Assembly (NCBI GenBank): GCA_964571225.1
Contig: CAZNBB010000197.1
Coordinates: forward strand, 1 to 5,232
Length of the DNA stretch: 5,232 nt
Direction of reading: 5' to 3'
Source of the DNA: DATFML01 sp964571225
Lineage (GTDB): Bacteria; Pseudomonadota; Gammaproteobacteria; DATFLG01
Positions 1-5,076 of this stretch are shown in pieces. The notes beneath the pieces were generated by a model. That model was not told the origin of the DNA, did not search any database, and saw only the letters and a list, made by a program, of their open reading frames with translations. Every line of letters begins with the position of its first letter. Within the stretch, counting starts at the first letter, position 1. Both the position numbers and the translations under genes were made by a program.

Positions 1-677
1 CTCTGGACAGTGCCCGGCGCGCCGAGGAACTGGGGCTGGGTCATGACCGCATCGTGCTGTCGTGCAAGATGAGCGGCGTGCAGGACCTGATTTCCGTCTA
101 CCGGGACCTGGCCGGGCGCTGCGACTACCCCCTGCACCTGGGGCTGACCGAAGCCGGCATGGGCTCCAAGGGCATCGTCGCCTCCACTGCCGCCCTGGCG
201 GTGCTGCTGCAGGAGGGGATCGGGGACACCATTCGCATTTCCCTGACCCCCGAGCCGGGCGGCGATCGCAGCCAGGAAGTGGTGGTGGCCCAGGAGATTC
301 TGCAGTCCATGGGCCTGCGCTCGTTCACGCCCATGGTGGTCGCCTGCCCCGGCTGCGGGCGTACCTCCAGCGATTACTTCCAGAAGCTGGCCCAGGACAT
401 ACAAAGCTACCTGCGCCACCAGATGCCGGTCTGGCGCAGCCAGTATCCGGGCGTGGAAGACATGACGGTGGCGGTGATGGGGTGCGTGGTCAACGGCCCG
501 GGCGAGAGCAAGCATGCCAACATCGGCATCAGCCTGCCGGGCACCGGCGAACGACCGGTGGCACCGGTGTACGTGGACGGCGAGAAGACGGTGACCCTCA
601 AGGGCGAGCAGATCGCCGCGGACTTCCAGCAGATCGTGGACGACTACGTGCGGCGGACTTACAGCGCGGCGACCTGA
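1..677 (+). CDS. ispG: 4-hydroxy-3-methylbut-2-enyl diphosphate synthase, C-terminal part (5' end outside window)
   Basis: IspG (GcpE) catalyses the penultimate step of the MEP isoprenoid pathway in the cytosol. It reductively opens the cyclic diphosphate MEcPP to HMBPP using a [4Fe-4S] cluster. The frame is open from the window edge (first full codon at 3) to TGA at 675-677, giving 224 visible residues and lacking the start. The visible part holds the end of the TIM-barrel domain (LGLTEAGMGSKGIVAS) and the whole Fe-S domain. The cluster cysteines are in CPGCG (codons 345-347 and 354-356) and GCVVNGPGE (Cys codon 483-485), and the catalytic-type Glu of NGPGE is codon 504-506. The extended tail with GISLPGTGE and APVYVDGEKTVTLKGE matches the longer proteobacterial form. 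All key residues are intact. It converges on the hibernation factor gene and is not followed by hisS, its frequent neighbour in gammaproteobacteria. Confidence 0.97.
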   Translation, partial: LDSARRAEELGLGHDRIVLSCKMSGVQDLISVYRDLAGRCDYPLHLGLTEAGMGSKGIVASTAALAVLLQEGIGDTIRISLTPEPGGDRSQEVVVAQEILQSMGLRSFTPMVVACPGCGRTSSDYFQKLAQDIQSYLRHQMPVWRSQYPGVEDMTVAVMGCVVNGPGESKHANIGISLPGTGERPVAPVYVDGEKTVTLKGEQIAADFQQIVDDYVRRTYSAAT

Positions 678-711
678 CCGCCTGCGGCCGTCTTCCCTTG
701 GGCTCTGAGCG

Positions 712-735
712 GGCGCCGCCGGGCATGGCGGCGCC
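712..735. terminator. GC-rich hairpin between convergent ispG and hibernation factor genes
   Basis: A perfect 9-bp inverted repeat, GGCGCCGCC (712-720) and GGCGGCGCC (727-735), flanks a 6-nt loop. It lies 34 bp past the ispG stop and 19 bp past the stop of the convergent minus-strand gene, where a shared bidirectional terminator would be expected. No T-tract follows on either strand, so it is not a canonical intrinsic terminator. It may act as a pause site, a 3'-end stabiliser or a weak terminator. Confidence 0.5.
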
Positions 736-754
736 TCGGGGTCCTACCCGCTCG

Positions 755-1321
755 TCAGGGTGCCGGGCGATGCTTGCCCACCGGCCGTACCGTACTGGCC
801 TGGGGGCCCTGGTCGCCCATTTCCTCGGAAAACCTCACCGCCGCACCCACTTCCAGGGCGCCGAACTCGCCGTCCAGGACACTGTTGCGGTGAAAGTACA
901 CATCCCGCCCGTCCGGCGTGCGGATCTTCCCGTAATCCATTTCCGGGTACAGCTCCAGGACCCGGCCATGGGGCGGCGTCTCGTGGTATTTCACGGCACC
1001 GCGCCGGCGCCGGGCATAGTCCTGCAGTTGGCGCTGGGCGGCATTGAATGCATCCCGAATGGCCACATAGGCGTCTTCGTGGGAGCGGCGGTCGTGGGCC
1101 TCGCGGCTGGCGACCACTTCACCGTCCGGGACCGTGAGTTCCACCCGTACGTGGTAGTGCTTTCCTTTGTGGTGATGCTGGTGGGGAGCTTCGATGATCA
1201 CCCGACAGCCCATGATGCGCTCATGCATGCGGTCGAGTTTTTCCGCCATCTGCCGGACACGGGCTTCGACGGCATCGGACGGAGGAATATCGCGAAAGGT
1301 AATCTGTAACGGCAACTGCAT
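755..1321 (-). CDS. HPF/RaiA-family ribosome hibernation factor fused to a cold-shock-like domain
   Basis: This 188-aa protein has two domains. Residues 1-107 resemble the HPF/RaiA (sigma-54 modulation, S30AE) fold, which binds the 30S decoding region and silences ribosomes in stress or stationary phase. Supporting features are the opening LQITFRDIPPSDAVEARV, the basic helices and the helix EDAYVAIRDAFNAAQRQLQDY (82-102). A histidine-rich loop (47-57, six His in eleven residues) joins two strands. Residues 118-182 resemble an OB-fold cold-shock domain: HGRVLELYPEMDYGKI, then DVYFHRNSV (140-148), the RNP2-like segment, then LEVGAAVRFSEE and GPQAS. The RNP1-like segment reads DYGKI where cold-shock proteins usually have GFGFI, so one RNA-stacking aromatic is a lysine. 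The long-HPF dimerisation domain is absent. The start is fixed by GGGAGG six nt upstream. It appears to have its own promoter with an FNR-like site. Fold assignment is by eye; the exact effect on ribosomes is inferred. Confidence 0.9.
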   Translation of the reverse strand: MQLPLQITFRDIPPSDAVEARVRQMAEKLDRMHERIMGCRVIIEAPHQHHHKGKHYHVRVELTVPDGEVVASREAHDRRSHEDAYVAIRDAFNAAQRQLQDYARRRRGAVKYHETPPHGRVLELYPEMDYGKIRTPDGRDVYFHRNSVLDGEFGALEVGAAVRFSEEMGDQGPQASTVRPVGKHRPAP

Positions 1322-1327
1322 GGAGAA

Positions 1328-1333
1328 CCTCCC
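1328..1333 (-). promoter_or_regulatory. Strong Shine-Dalgarno of the hibernation factor gene
   Basis: GGGAGG on the minus strand ends six nt before the ATG at 1321. It is the clearest ribosome binding site in the left half of the window and decides the start. The upstream leader also holds a 6-bp stem with one G-U pair (1359-1376). Confidence 0.8.
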
Positions 1334-1395
1334 ATTATTGGATGTTGGGCGTTCTTCCGCACCCTGTAACGGGCGCTTCCTTGGCCTTCAAGCTG

Positions 1396-1404
1396 AGTAT
1401 GGCA
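1396..1404 (-). promoter_or_regulatory. Candidate extended -10 element for the hibernation factor gene
   Basis: The minus strand reads TGC-CATACT. CATACT matches the sigma-70 -10 consensus TATAAT at four of six positions and is preceded by an extended -10 TG. Transcription would start near 1389, giving a leader of about 67 nt. There is no good -35 hexamer; that position is occupied by the FNR-like palindrome, as expected for an activator-dependent class II promoter. The hexamer alone would be weak evidence; the spacing to the palindrome raises it. Confidence 0.5.
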
Positions 1405-1422
1405 CAGGCAAAGCCCGGAACA

Positions 1423-1436
1423 TTGACGTACGTCAA
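1423..1436. promoter_or_regulatory. FNR/ANR/FixK-like operator palindrome
   Basis: TTGACGTACGTCAA is a perfect 14-bp palindrome. It fully matches the FixK/FnrL-type pattern TTGA-N6-TCAA, and matches the FNR/ANR pattern TTGAT-N4-ATCAA at eight of ten specified bases. Its centre (1429.5) lies about 40.5 bp upstream of the start inferred from the extended -10 at 1396-1404. This is essentially the -41.5 position used by FNR-family activators at class II promoters. The sequence and spacing are seen directly; the regulator and its signal (oxygen, NO or redox) are inferred. Confidence 0.65.
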
Positions 1437-1518
1437 GCAGGGAATTGCCCCCCAGCTACACGCGCCGGGCTCCGGCCAGCACCCAGCCCCATCGGTACTG
1501 CGCCGGCATCCCCGTTAT

Positions 1519-1549
1519 CCATGCATGGGCAGGCCGGCCCCGTCGACGG
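1519..1549. repeat. Cluster of three short perfect palindromes just past the DUF3108 gene
   Basis: Three perfect palindromes lie almost end to end: CCATGCATGG (1519-1528), GGCCGGCC (1532-1539) and CCGTCGACGG (1540-1549). They start four bp beyond the minus-strand stop at 1554. Perfect palindromes without a loop form poor RNA hairpins, and no T-tract follows. A role in ending the DUF3108 transcript or in protein binding is possible but unproven; high GC content makes GGCCGGCC by itself unremarkable. Confidence 0.35.
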
Positions 1550-1553
1550 CGGA

Positions 1554-2429
1554 TCAGGACCCGCTTCCCGCCGCGGATGCTCCGAGCTGGCCGACGGCCG
1601 GCAGGTCGGCGGGTGCACGGGACGGGGTATCCGGCGGTCCTGCACTGATGAGGTCGGCCGTAAACGAACCCACCGACAGCGTCATCTGCAGGCGCACCGG
1701 CAGCCGTCGCTGATCGTCCGTGACCCAGATGCGCAGCTCGTCGGACCGATCCGCGTCCGCGGGCTTCCGCGACCCGAGTTCCCGGGCCCTGGGCCGCACC
1801 AGCAGGGTCTGCACCGGCCCGAGCGCGGTGTTGAGCTTCTCGCGCCGCACCACCGCCACCTGCAGGCGGTAGGAACGGGTCAGATCGTGTACCGGCAGGG
1901 TGAAGCTGCGGCCCACCTGGGCGTCCTGCACCGTCGCCCGCAGGTAGTAGAGCGCAGAGAACATGTCTCGCATGCCGGCGAGCAGTTTGGAGGTCTCCGG
2001 CTTGCTGTGCGGCGCGCGCCGATTCACGAAAACAGCTTTACCCTGTCGGCGGTCGTAGGTCACCACCCGGTTGGCCCGGTAGTGACCCTCGTGCAGCTGC
2101 TGGTAGAACTTGCGGGTCAGGAACAGCCGGTGCTCCGCGATGTCCTGGGACCCTTCCACCTGCACACGGTCCCGCACCCGGAACAGATGCGCCATACCTC
2201 CCGCTGTCCACAGCCGCGCGATGATGCGATACTCGTCGCGGTGCGGACCGTTGCCGGGCGCATAGTAGAATTCGGCGCCACCGGCGGGGATGCCCCACAG
2301 ATAGACTTTGTAGGACAGGCGCTCGCCCCGGGTCACCCACCCGGGCAGCCCGGCCGACGCGGCCAGCGGCATCGACGCTGCCGCCACCAGCAGCGCCCGC
2401 GGCAACCACTTCTTGAATATCGCCATCAT
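1554..2429 (-). CDS. Exported DUF3108 domain protein
   Basis: The product is 291 aa from the first of two adjacent ATGs (2427-2429; the second is 2424-2426). Residues 1-26 form a clear Sec signal peptide: a KKW basic start, hydrophobic LPRALLVAAASMPL, and an AASA site before GLPGW. The mature protein begins RGERLSYKVYLWGIPAGGAEF and continues through a beta-rich region with FYQQLHEGHYRANRVVTYD, KLLAGMRDMFSALYYLRA and LRIWVTDDQRRLPVRLQM to VGSFTADLIS. This is the usual course of DUF3108, a periplasmic or envelope family of unknown function. The last 30 or so residues are a Pro/Ala/Gly/Ser-rich tail without clear fold. No convincing Shine-Dalgarno precedes either ATG; an in-frame GTG ten codons upstream is an alternative start. 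It is divergent from the membrane protein gene. The family call is by pattern; no catalytic residues can be named. Confidence 0.87.
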   Translation of the reverse strand: MMAIFKKWLPRALLVAAASMPLAASAGLPGWVTRGERLSYKVYLWGIPAGGAEFYYAPGNGPHRDEYRIIARLWTAGGMAHLFRVRDRVQVEGSQDIAEHRLFLTRKFYQQLHEGHYRANRVVTYDRRQGKAVFVNRRAPHSKPETSKLLAGMRDMFSALYYLRATVQDAQVGRSFTLPVHDLTRSYRLQVAVVRREKLNTALGPVQTLLVRPRARELGSRKPADADRSDELRIWVTDDQRRLPVRLQMTLSVGSFTADLISAGPPDTPSRAPADLPAVGQLGASAAGSGS

Positions 2430-2564
2430 GGGTTCATCGAATTTCCACTGCCTGGCCACCGCCGGCAACGACGGCGGCGACCTCCGCACCATGGTACCAC
2501 CCGCCGCCCGCCGCTCCAGAGACCGGCTTCCAGCGGCAGACGCGGACCGGCGCGGCGGCGCGCC

Positions 2565-3536
2565 GTGTCCGGCCAGTGCGGACCCCCCCGCAAAAAGATA
2601 CGGCAGGCCGTGATCACGGTAGGCCTGCTGGCCTGGATCGCCAGCCGCCTGAACTGGGACTCCCTGGGCCGCACCCTGGTGGCCGCCGACCCCGCCTGGT
2701 TCCTGCTGGCCAGCGGCCTGTACCTGCTCAGCCTGGCGGTGGCGGCCGTGCGCTGGCGTTCCATCATGTACAGTCTGGAACGTCCCATCCCCCTGCACGA
2801 GTTGCTCGCCCTCAACCTGGTAGGCGCCTTCTTCAATCAGGTTCTGCCCGGCTCCCTGTCGGGGGACACGGCGCGGGCGTTCTACAGCGGCCGCCATTCG
2901 GGGAGCCTGACCCTGGCCGCCGCCGCCGTGCTGGGCGACCGCCTGCTGGGCCTGGGCGCGCTGGTGGCGCTGGTGCTGGCGGGCTACCTGGTGCTGGGCC
3001 GGGAAGTGGCCATGGTCGCTCACCTGGGCGCGGTACTGGCGGTCATCGCGTTCGGTTATTTCGGGGGCCTGGCGGTGCTGCTCAACGTGCCGGTGGACCG
3101 GGTCATGTCCGGACGGCTGCAGCCGGCGGGGGAAAAGGTGCTGCAGGCGCGCATCGCCCTGCGGGCGGTATTCCGACGCGGGCCCAATCTGGTGCGGGTG
3201 GCGGTATTGTCACTGATCGTGCAGGTACTGTTCGTGGCGGTGTTCTGGGCGGTGAGCCGTTCCCTGGGCCTGCACCTGGACCAGACCGCCATCTGGGTCA
3301 TCTGGCCGGTGGTCAGCCTGATTGCAGTCATTCCCATCTCCCTGGCCGGCTGGGGCGTGCGCGAGGGACTGATGGTCTTTTACCTGAGCCAGCTGGGCGT
3401 GGACCTGCAACGGGCGGTAGTACTGTCGGTGCTGGTGGGCCTGGCGGTGCTGGTGGCGAGCCTGCCCGGGGGACTGGTCTGGTTGTGGATGGGCGGGCGC
3501 CGGCGCGCGGAGATGAAGACCCGCATGGTGGACTGA
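2565..3536 (+). CDS. Lysylphosphatidylglycerol synthase TM/flippase-like integral membrane protein
   Basis: From the GTG at 2565 the product is 323 aa, normal for this YbhN/AglD/MprF-flippase-like family. It is an inner-membrane protein with about eight hydrophobic segments, starting at roughly 14-29, 43-64, 77-96 and 115-146 and ending with one near the C-terminus. Family motifs are clear: FFNQVLPGSLSGDTARAFY (89-107), VLGDRLLGL (122-130), and SLAGWGVREG (259-268), the conserved G-x-G-x-R-E segment. There is no aminoacyl-transferase domain as in full-length MprF, so this is the membrane part only. Members are thought to handle lipids or polyprenyl-linked substrates; the substrate here cannot be told. 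The start is uncertain: no ATG lies in frame nearby, no good Shine-Dalgarno is seen, GTG at 2610 is an alternative, and a C7 run (2583-2589) sits just inside the gene. It diverges from the DUF3108 gene across 135 bp lacking a recognisable promoter. Confidence 0.9.
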   Translation: MSGQCGPPRKKIRQAVITVGLLAWIASRLNWDSLGRTLVAADPAWFLLASGLYLLSLAVAAVRWRSIMYSLERPIPLHELLALNLVGAFFNQVLPGSLSGDTARAFYSGRHSGSLTLAAAAVLGDRLLGLGALVALVLAGYLVLGREVAMVAHLGAVLAVIAFGYFGGLAVLLNVPVDRVMSGRLQPAGEKVLQARIALRAVFRRGPNLVRVAVLSLIVQVLFVAVFWAVSRSLGLHLDQTAIWVIWPVVSLIAVIPISLAGWGVREGLMVFYLSQLGVDLQRAVVLSVLVGLAVLVASLPGGLVWLWMGGRRRAEMKTRMVD

Positions 3537-3558
3537 ACACACGAACGCGCTGGCCGGT

Positions 3559-3592
3559 TTGCCCCCTGGGCAAGCCGGGTTTACAGGGGGCA
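3559..3592. terminator. Two mutually exclusive hairpins between convergent genes
   Basis: A 9-bp perfect stem, TGCCCCCTG (3560-3568) with CAGGGGGCA (3584-3592), encloses a 15-nt loop. Overlapping it is a compact 6-bp stem, TTGCCC (3559-3564) with GGGCAA (3568-3573), around a CCT loop. The two share the left arm, so only one can form at a time. They lie 22 bp past the membrane protein stop and 47 bp past the stop of the convergent DUF99 gene. A bidirectional terminator role is likely from position; neither strand has a T-tract. Confidence 0.55.
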
Positions 3593-3639
3593 CACACGCG
3601 TTCCGGGTGCTCCTGTCCTGCGGCCTGTGCAGAGGCTCC

Positions 3640-4206
3640 CTAAGGACGGTGCCGACTCTGCCCGGTGGCCAGAGCGCCGGCTATCAGGTGCGCACTGCGC
3701 AAAGGCTCGGGCAGGGCGCTGTTGACGGCCAGCCGACGTACCAGCGCTTCAGTAGCCGACAGGGAGATGCCCGCCCGCTGTACGTACACGCCCGCAGCCG
3801 GCTCCATGGGCCCTGCCTTTTCGATCAGCGCCCATTTGCGGGCCCCGCCGGGTACCCGGGTGAGCAGCGCTCGCCGGATGGCTTCGAGATCGGGCCGGCG
3901 ACGCGCCACCGCGACCACCGGCACCCCCAGCGATTCGTGCAGGGCCTGCAGATCGATCACATTGAAGCCTGCGAATGCGATGCCCTGCACCAGCAGCGCC
4001 TGCAGGTGGCTTACAAAACGCGAGCCGCCCACCATTTCGTTCAGCACCCGGGTGCTGTTGACGCCGTCCCGGCGCACCTTGGCGGTCAGCACCCCTTCCA
4101 GCCGCAGGCCGGCGAAGACCGTACCCACCAACCACACGTCGCCCCGGTGGGTACGCTCGAACGGACCGTCGTCGAAACCCATCACATGGGACGGCGGACG
4201 GGCCAT
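3640..4206 (-). CDS. DUF99/UPF0215 family protein, putative endonuclease with RNase H-like fold
   Basis: From ATG at 4206 the product is 188 aa, close to the family's usual length. The family signatures occur in order: HVMGFDDGPF (7-16, with paired acidic residues), GDVWLVGTVFAG (22-33), VRRDGVNST (44-52), LQALLVQGIAFAGFNVIDL (68-86), VPVVAVARRRPD (95-106), and the C-terminal PEPLRSAHLIAGAL (166-179). DUF99 proteins are best known from archaea and are related in fold to endonuclease V; domain databases list the family as endonuclease dU-like. Cleavage of deaminated-base DNA is therefore possible here but not shown by the sequence. The gene starts 34 bp after the hydrolase stop on the same strand, so the two are probably cotranscribed. 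No good Shine-Dalgarno precedes the ATG (GGAG is 20 nt away); the start is chosen because the family begins a few residues before the G-x-D-D motif. An open frame upstream of this ATG overlaps the hydrolase gene and is not coding. Confidence 0.88.
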   Translation of the reverse strand: MARPPSHVMGFDDGPFERTHRGDVWLVGTVFAGLRLEGVLTAKVRRDGVNSTRVLNEMVGGSRFVSHLQALLVQGIAFAGFNVIDLQALHESLGVPVVAVARRRPDLEAIRRALLTRVPGGARKWALIEKAGPMEPAAGVYVQRAGISLSATEALVRRLAVNSALPEPLRSAHLIAGALATGQSRHRP

Positions 4207-4240
4207 CAGCCGATCGTCGCGCTCGGCTCCAACCGGCCCG

Positions 4241-4945
4241 TCAGGGCATTTCCTGGCCGCGCGCCACAGCGTGATAAGGGCTGTGGCGATGGCGGTCGTG
4301 ATAGTGCATGCGGTATTCCACGAACCGCTCGCGCTGATCGAAATGCAGGAACGGATTGCCTTCGATCTGCTCGGCAACGGTGGACGTGGTCCGGTCGGCG
4401 TAGTTGTGGCCGGGATGAATAACGGCATCGGCCGGCAGCGTTGCTGTCAGATCCTTCAAGGTTTCGTACATCTGTTCGGGATCGCCGCCGCTCAGGTCGC
4501 AGCGCCCGCACCCGAATACGAACAAGGTGTCGCCCGTGATCAGATCGTCGCCCAGCCGGTAGCAGGCCGAGCCGGGCGTGTGGCCCGGCGTATGCAGCAG
4601 CTGCACGTCGGTCTCGCCCACGGCGATCACGTCGCCGCCATGGTGCAGGGTGGGCAGGTCCAGATAGCGACCCCAGAAGCGCGCTTCGGCCTTGGCCAGA
4701 TGCAACTGGGCATCGTAGCGCTCCAGCACCTGTTCGATGCCGTTGATATGGTCGTGATGGCTATGGGTCAGCAGAATGTCGGTGATGCGCACCCCCAGCT
4801 TGTCCGCCAGGGCCAGCACCTCGGGCACATCCCAGGCCGGGTCGACAACCGCCGCCCGGTCGGTGGCGTGGTCGTGGATCAGGTAGATGAAATTTTCCAT
4901 CGGCCCCAGCTCCAGGGCATGGATGGAATACGGTTGTGCGCTCAT
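4241..4945 (-). CDS. Glyoxalase-II-like metallo-beta-lactamase-fold hydrolase
   Basis: The 234-aa product has the full binuclear metal site of the family: THSHHDH (60-66; His61, His63, Asp65, His66), His122 in TPGHTPG, bridging Asp139 in TGDTLF, and His180 in HPGHNYA. The N-terminal MENFIYLIHD and AAVVDPA, the GCGRCDLSGGDPEQMYETL stretch and the end segment NPFLHFDQRERFVEYRM resemble hydroxyacylglutathione hydrolase (GloB), the cytosolic thioesterase that frees D-lactate from lactoylglutathione. The PGHNY motif also recalls persulfide dioxygenases of the ETHE1 group, so the substrate is open and I give no symbol. There is no signal peptide. GGGAG (4953-4957), seven nt before the ATG, supports the start. 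It is the first gene of a probable two-gene unit with the DUF99 gene and diverges from the ABC ATPase gene. Confidence 0.92.
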   Translation of the reverse strand: MSAQPYSIHALELGPMENFIYLIHDHATDRAAVVDPAWDVPEVLALADKLGVRITDILLTHSHHDHINGIEQVLERYDAQLHLAKAEARFWGRYLDLPTLHHGGDVIAVGETDVQLLHTPGHTPGSACYRLGDDLITGDTLFVFGCGRCDLSGGDPEQMYETLKDLTATLPADAVIHPGHNYADRTTSTVAEQIEGNPFLHFDQRERFVEYRMHYHDRHRHSPYHAVARGQEMP

Positions 4946-4987
4946 CAGCAGGCTCCCGTCGGTGAGTTCATGGCGTCCATACTATGC

Positions 4988-5022
4988 GCCAGCCCGGCGC
5001 CGGTGCCAGCCCGGCGCGGGCT
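4988..5022. repeat. 13-bp direct repeat plus inverted repeat in divergent intergenic region
   Basis: GCCAGCCCGGCGC occurs at 4988-5000 and again, 17 bp along, at 5005-5017. The second copy is part of a perfect inverted repeat, AGCCCG-GCG-CGGGCT (5008-5022). The pair lies between the divergent hydrolase and ABC ATPase genes and touches the candidate -35 of the latter, a fitting place for an operator. GC-rich chance similarity cannot be excluded. Confidence 0.4.
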
Positions 5023-5049
5023 GTGCAGCCGCCATGGGCCGCGTAGAAT
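5022..5049 (+). promoter_or_regulatory. Candidate sigma-70 promoter of the ABC ATPase gene
   Basis: The -10 candidate TAGAAT (5044-5049) matches TATAAT at five of six positions and stands out in GC-rich surroundings. TGTGCA (5022-5027), 16 bp upstream, is a weak -35 (three of six). Transcription would start near 5056, giving a short leader of about 20 nt that contains the Shine-Dalgarno. Confidence 0.4.
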
Positions 5050-5063
5050 GGGCGCCCATCCAG

Positions 5064-5070
5064 CAGGGAG
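5064..5070 (+). promoter_or_regulatory. Shine-Dalgarno that decides the ABC ATPase start
   Basis: CAGGGAG ends six nt before ATG 5077. A competing ATG at 5073 is only two nt away and in another frame, so the site supports 5077, which is also the frame that encodes the ATPase. Confidence 0.75.
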
Positions 5071-5076
5071 CCATGC

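Noticed and set aside
2459..2477. Inverted repeat CCGCCG/CGGCGG in the divergent gap between the DUF3108 and membrane protein genes
   Set aside because: Six-base GC-only arms with a 7-nt loop are expected by chance in this composition, and no promoter elements frame it.
2430..3023. N-terminal extension of the DUF3108 frame upstream of its signal peptide
   Set aside because: It is Gln/Arg/Gly-rich antisense sequence over the membrane protein gene, and the signal peptide begins right at the adjacent ATGs at 2424-2429.
1194..3536. A continuous 780-codon plus-strand open frame running through the DUF3108 region into the membrane protein gene, which could suggest a giant fusion protein
   Set aside because: Only the part from about 2565 has family motifs and membrane segments. 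The earlier part is antisense to the hibernation factor and DUF3108 genes and reads as Arg/Pro/Gly/His-rich nonsense typical of GC-rich shadow frames.
4207..4428. N-terminal extension of the DUF99 frame
   Set aside because: It overlaps the end of the hydrolase gene in another frame, has no family similarity and is Ser/Thr/Pro/Arg-rich shadow sequence.
4979..4985. ATACTAT as a -10 element for the hydrolase (minus) or the ABC ATPase (plus)
   Set aside because: Only four of six consensus bases match on either strand and no -35 lies at a proper distance; TAGAAT at 5044-5049 is the better plus-strand choice.
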